Below are positions 32,700-34,404 of a DNA stretch of 34,404 bases, in pieces. A program made the position numbers and the translations under genes. The notes under the pieces were generated by a model. That model was given only the letters and a program-made list of their open reading frames with translations, was not told the origin of the DNA and searched no databases. Every line of letters starts with the position of its first letter. The first letter of the stretch is position 1. The DNA is from Candolleomyces eurysporus (taxonomy: Eukaryota; Basidiomycota; Agaricomycetes; Agaricales; Psathyrellaceae), in NCBI GenBank assembly GCA_027579435.1, contig JANBPK010001548.1, positions 1 through 34,404 of the forward strand, in the 5' to 3' direction.

Positions 32700-33984
32700 A
32701 TGCCTCCTAAGCGCAACAACCAACCTCCTCTTGACCCTGTTGCGGTCCGTGCCAACTTCGAAAGAGATGGCCCCGGAACGCTGGATATCGTTTCTGAAGA
32801 GGCCCTCAAGCTCATCGATCATCGTACCGCCATCACGGACCTCCTTGCCGCTGGCAAACCTGTTCCTCCGAAAATGCGTCTGAGGATGAGTTCTACCCTT
32901 GGCGCTGTCTTACTCCCTTTCGCGGTACGTTTTTCCCTTCTTTCTCCCTCTCTTGNCCGTTTTCTGAGAACTCTTGGCTTTAAGGACTACGACGCTGCTC
33001 ATATTGAGATCCTTCGGAACGTTCCCAACTTCGTCAAGCTCGTTCGGAAGGCCTCCGCCATTGTTCTTACCCACAAGACCTGGGCTTTGGAACACCAACT
33101 TGGTTTCTCTGACGAGTCTGCCAACAAACTGCTCGCCCTGGCGGCTGAGCTGAAGGTCGAAGCTGGCCGCGCCCGTCGTGATTCCACTACTTCTAGTCAG
33201 TCTTCCTCCTTCTTCTCGGGTCTCAACTCCTTCTGAACTCTTCTTTTAGACGCCTCTCATGCTACTACTTCTGGCGCTCCTGTTCGTGCTTCGGAAGTCT
33301 TAGTTGTGGATGAAGACGTGACCATGTCCGAGCCAGTTGCTACCCGTGGTCGTGCAAAGGTATTTCTTTTGTCCTCAACCCTTGATCCTTCTTTCTGAAG
33401 CTTTGTTTGTTCAGGGAAAAGCTGCCAACCGTGCTTCCGCTCCGCCTTCCACCCAGAGGATGGATTATCCCTCCGTCCCAGGCATTGACACCGGTTCTCC
33501 CGCGTTCTTTAGATCCATGGCGCTGGCCTCCAAGCGTGCCCGTGCCGATAAAGAAATGCCTTCGTCTTCGGCCAACTCTAGTGCAGCTCGTACTGCTCAC
33601 CGTCTGTTCCCTGATGGAGGGCTTCTGGATTTCAGTGCGTCACTTCCGTTTTCGTGCTTCCTAACTGGTTCTGAAGCCTTCCTAGTTGACGACCGTGCTG
33701 TCTCCAACGAGTTCATCAATTTGGTGCTCAGCAAGGCGCATTCTGCTATCACCAACTTCACCGATCGCGCAGAAAACGAAGAATCTATCCGCCGGGCTCT
33801 TGGCACCGTTCGTTTGGAGATGATTTCCGTCATCCACAAGATCCATTTGTTCACTGGTCATTGGGAGATGCTCAATAACGAGTATGCTTCCTTGAAGGCC
33901 TCTCTTGCTTCCTTCTGCACCGTTCCGAAGCCTGTTGTCGAAGCTCCTGAGGTCATTCCTCTTGCGCCCGGCTTCGAGCTTTAG
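32700..33984 (+). CDS. Cassette gene 2, unknown function
   Basis: Five exons (32700-32924, 32985-33195, 33250-33359, 33415-33634, 33686-33984) give 354 residues, with introns of 60, 54, 55 and 51 nt; the N at 32956 is intronic. I do not recognise the family. The N-terminal 145 residues look helical and folded (FERDGPGTLDIVSEEALKL, HIEILRNVPNFVKLVRKAS, SANKLLALAAELKVEAGRA). A disordered middle follows (DEDVTMSEP, ASKRARADKEM). The C-terminal 100 residues are helical (NEFINLVLSKAHSAITNF, RRALGTVRLEMISVIHKIH), like a coiled coil or helical bundle. Its layout, folded-disordered-helical with a KRAR basic cluster, resembles gene 1 without clear sequence identity. The shared compartment suggests joint function. 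Confidence 0.65.
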
Positions 33985-34284
33985 TTGTTCAGAAGTAGCT
34001 TTCTAGCCTCTCGTTAGTTCGGACTTTCGCCCTAGTCTTCTCTTTCATCTTCTTCACTGCTCCTTTATTAATACGGAAAACAGTAGCTACTTCTGCATTG
34101 ACCACTTGTAATGCTTTCGTATTCTCCTAAGTCTACCATCTTTTTAAAACCCACATCCTCTATTTTTAAGTTTTCTGCGCCTAGAAGGCTAAAATCACTG
34201 GTAAAGTCCGAAATTTCTGGCTGAGTATATCTATACTTGGCCAACTCCTCCCCCCGACTTAAAATTTGCTGTCCCCAGCAATTC
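33985..34284. other. 3' flank of cassette gene 2
   Basis: About 300 bp with one TTCNGAA site at 33987 and then AT-rich sequence up to the second PPT-like block. A 90-codon minus-strand frame across it (34068-34340) overlaps that block and is not supported. Confidence 0.4.
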
Positions 34285-34287
34285 CTA
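34246..34287 (-). repeat. PPT-like block, copy 2
   Basis: On the minus strand: TAGGAATTGCTGGGGACAGC then TTTTAAGTCGGGGGGAGG. It matches copy 1 at 29367-29410 and starts right at the stop codon of the minus-strand frame entering from the window edge. Confidence 0.5.
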
Positions 34288-34404
34288 ATCACTCGTAATT
34301 CTAGACGTGTCAGGCATGCCTCGGAACGCAATATCTTCAATATTCCCTTCCTCCGAAGAATCCCTCATTTCGCCTAAAGCTTTGGATGAGATGTCAACGA
34401 ATTC
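34285..34404 (-). CDS. Possible C-terminal tail of a retroelement polyprotein
   Basis: A minus-strand frame is open from the window edge for 39 codons (EFVDISSKALGEM, then an acidic SSEEGNIEDIAF stretch and TSRITSD) and stops at TAG 34285-34287, directly before a polypurine-like tract. The position suits the end of a Ty3/Gypsy-type pol frame, but no integrase or chromodomain motif is inside the window, so this is a weak, partial call. Confidence 0.25.
   Translation of the reverse strand, partial: EFVDISSKALGEMRDSSEEGNIEDIAFRGMPDTSRITSD

Larger units (their letters stand above)
28055..33993. repeat. Dispersed TTCNGAA palindromes, 35 copies
   Basis: Hand count of TTCNGAA (N = A, C, G or T). 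First sites are near 28055, 28117, 28188, 28240 and 28312; last near 33669, 33924 and 33987. Many extend to CTTCNGAAG. Random expectation is about 1.5 in 6 kb. The same count over 1-28000 gave about 4. Sites lie in intergenic DNA, in six of the eight introns of the two genes here, and more sparsely in exons. Confidence 0.8.

Noticed and set aside
28055..33993. TTCNGAA sites as heat-shock elements
   Set aside because: HSF needs alternating nGAAn/nTTCn units, giving two bases between TTC and GAA; here there is one.

Overview
The window reads as nuclear DNA of a filamentous basidiomycete, most likely an agaricomycete. The evidence is many 46-86 nt GT-AG introns, a fungal Orc4, a DUF6533-type membrane protein (a family I know from basidiomycetes) and a spliced hAT transposase. 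A Rhizoctonia/Ceratobasidium-like host is my guess from overall texture, not something I could test. Seven isolated N bases occur, several beside homopolymers. At least one (2846) appears to be a spurious extra base inside a coding exon.

Layout. 1-0.7 kb is a degenerate array of GGAAGG...CCTTCC palindromes. 0.98-3.5 kb (minus) holds a truncated and a complete DUF6533-family membrane protein in tandem. 4.5-7.4 kb (minus) is ORC4, a 934-residue origin recognition subunit with an AT-hook-bearing N-terminal half. 8.6-18.4 kb (plus) holds four spliced genes, here called A1, B1, A2 and B2. They belong to one family that I do not recognise, are arranged A-B-A-B, and share intron positions and exon sizes. 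The spacers between them show no convincing genes.

18.4-27.7 kb is repeat-rich. Its centrepiece is a 5,751-bp hAT DNA transposon (19998-25748) with near-perfect 20-bp terminal inverted repeats, an exact 8-bp target duplication, (CCAACCC)-type subterminal repeats, an intact 13-exon transposase of about 883 residues and a second gene for a 186-residue coiled-coil protein. It sits in older repeat DNA with its own word biases (CCAGGT/ACCTGG on the left, GCAGC/GCTGC on the right).

28-34.4 kb is a different compartment. Two intact, spliced, TATA-driven plus-strand genes of unknown function (594 and 354 residues) lie between two copies of a PPT-like CCCCCCGACTTA block 4,880 bp apart. The whole compartment is saturated with the palindrome TTCNGAA: 35 copies by hand count in about 6 kb, against about 4 in the preceding 28 kb. 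It may be the 3' part of a minus-strand retroelement carrying antisense accessory genes, or a separate undescribed element.

All splice models were built by hand from reading-frame continuity, splice-site consensus and comparison between paralogues. None was checked against transcripts or databases.
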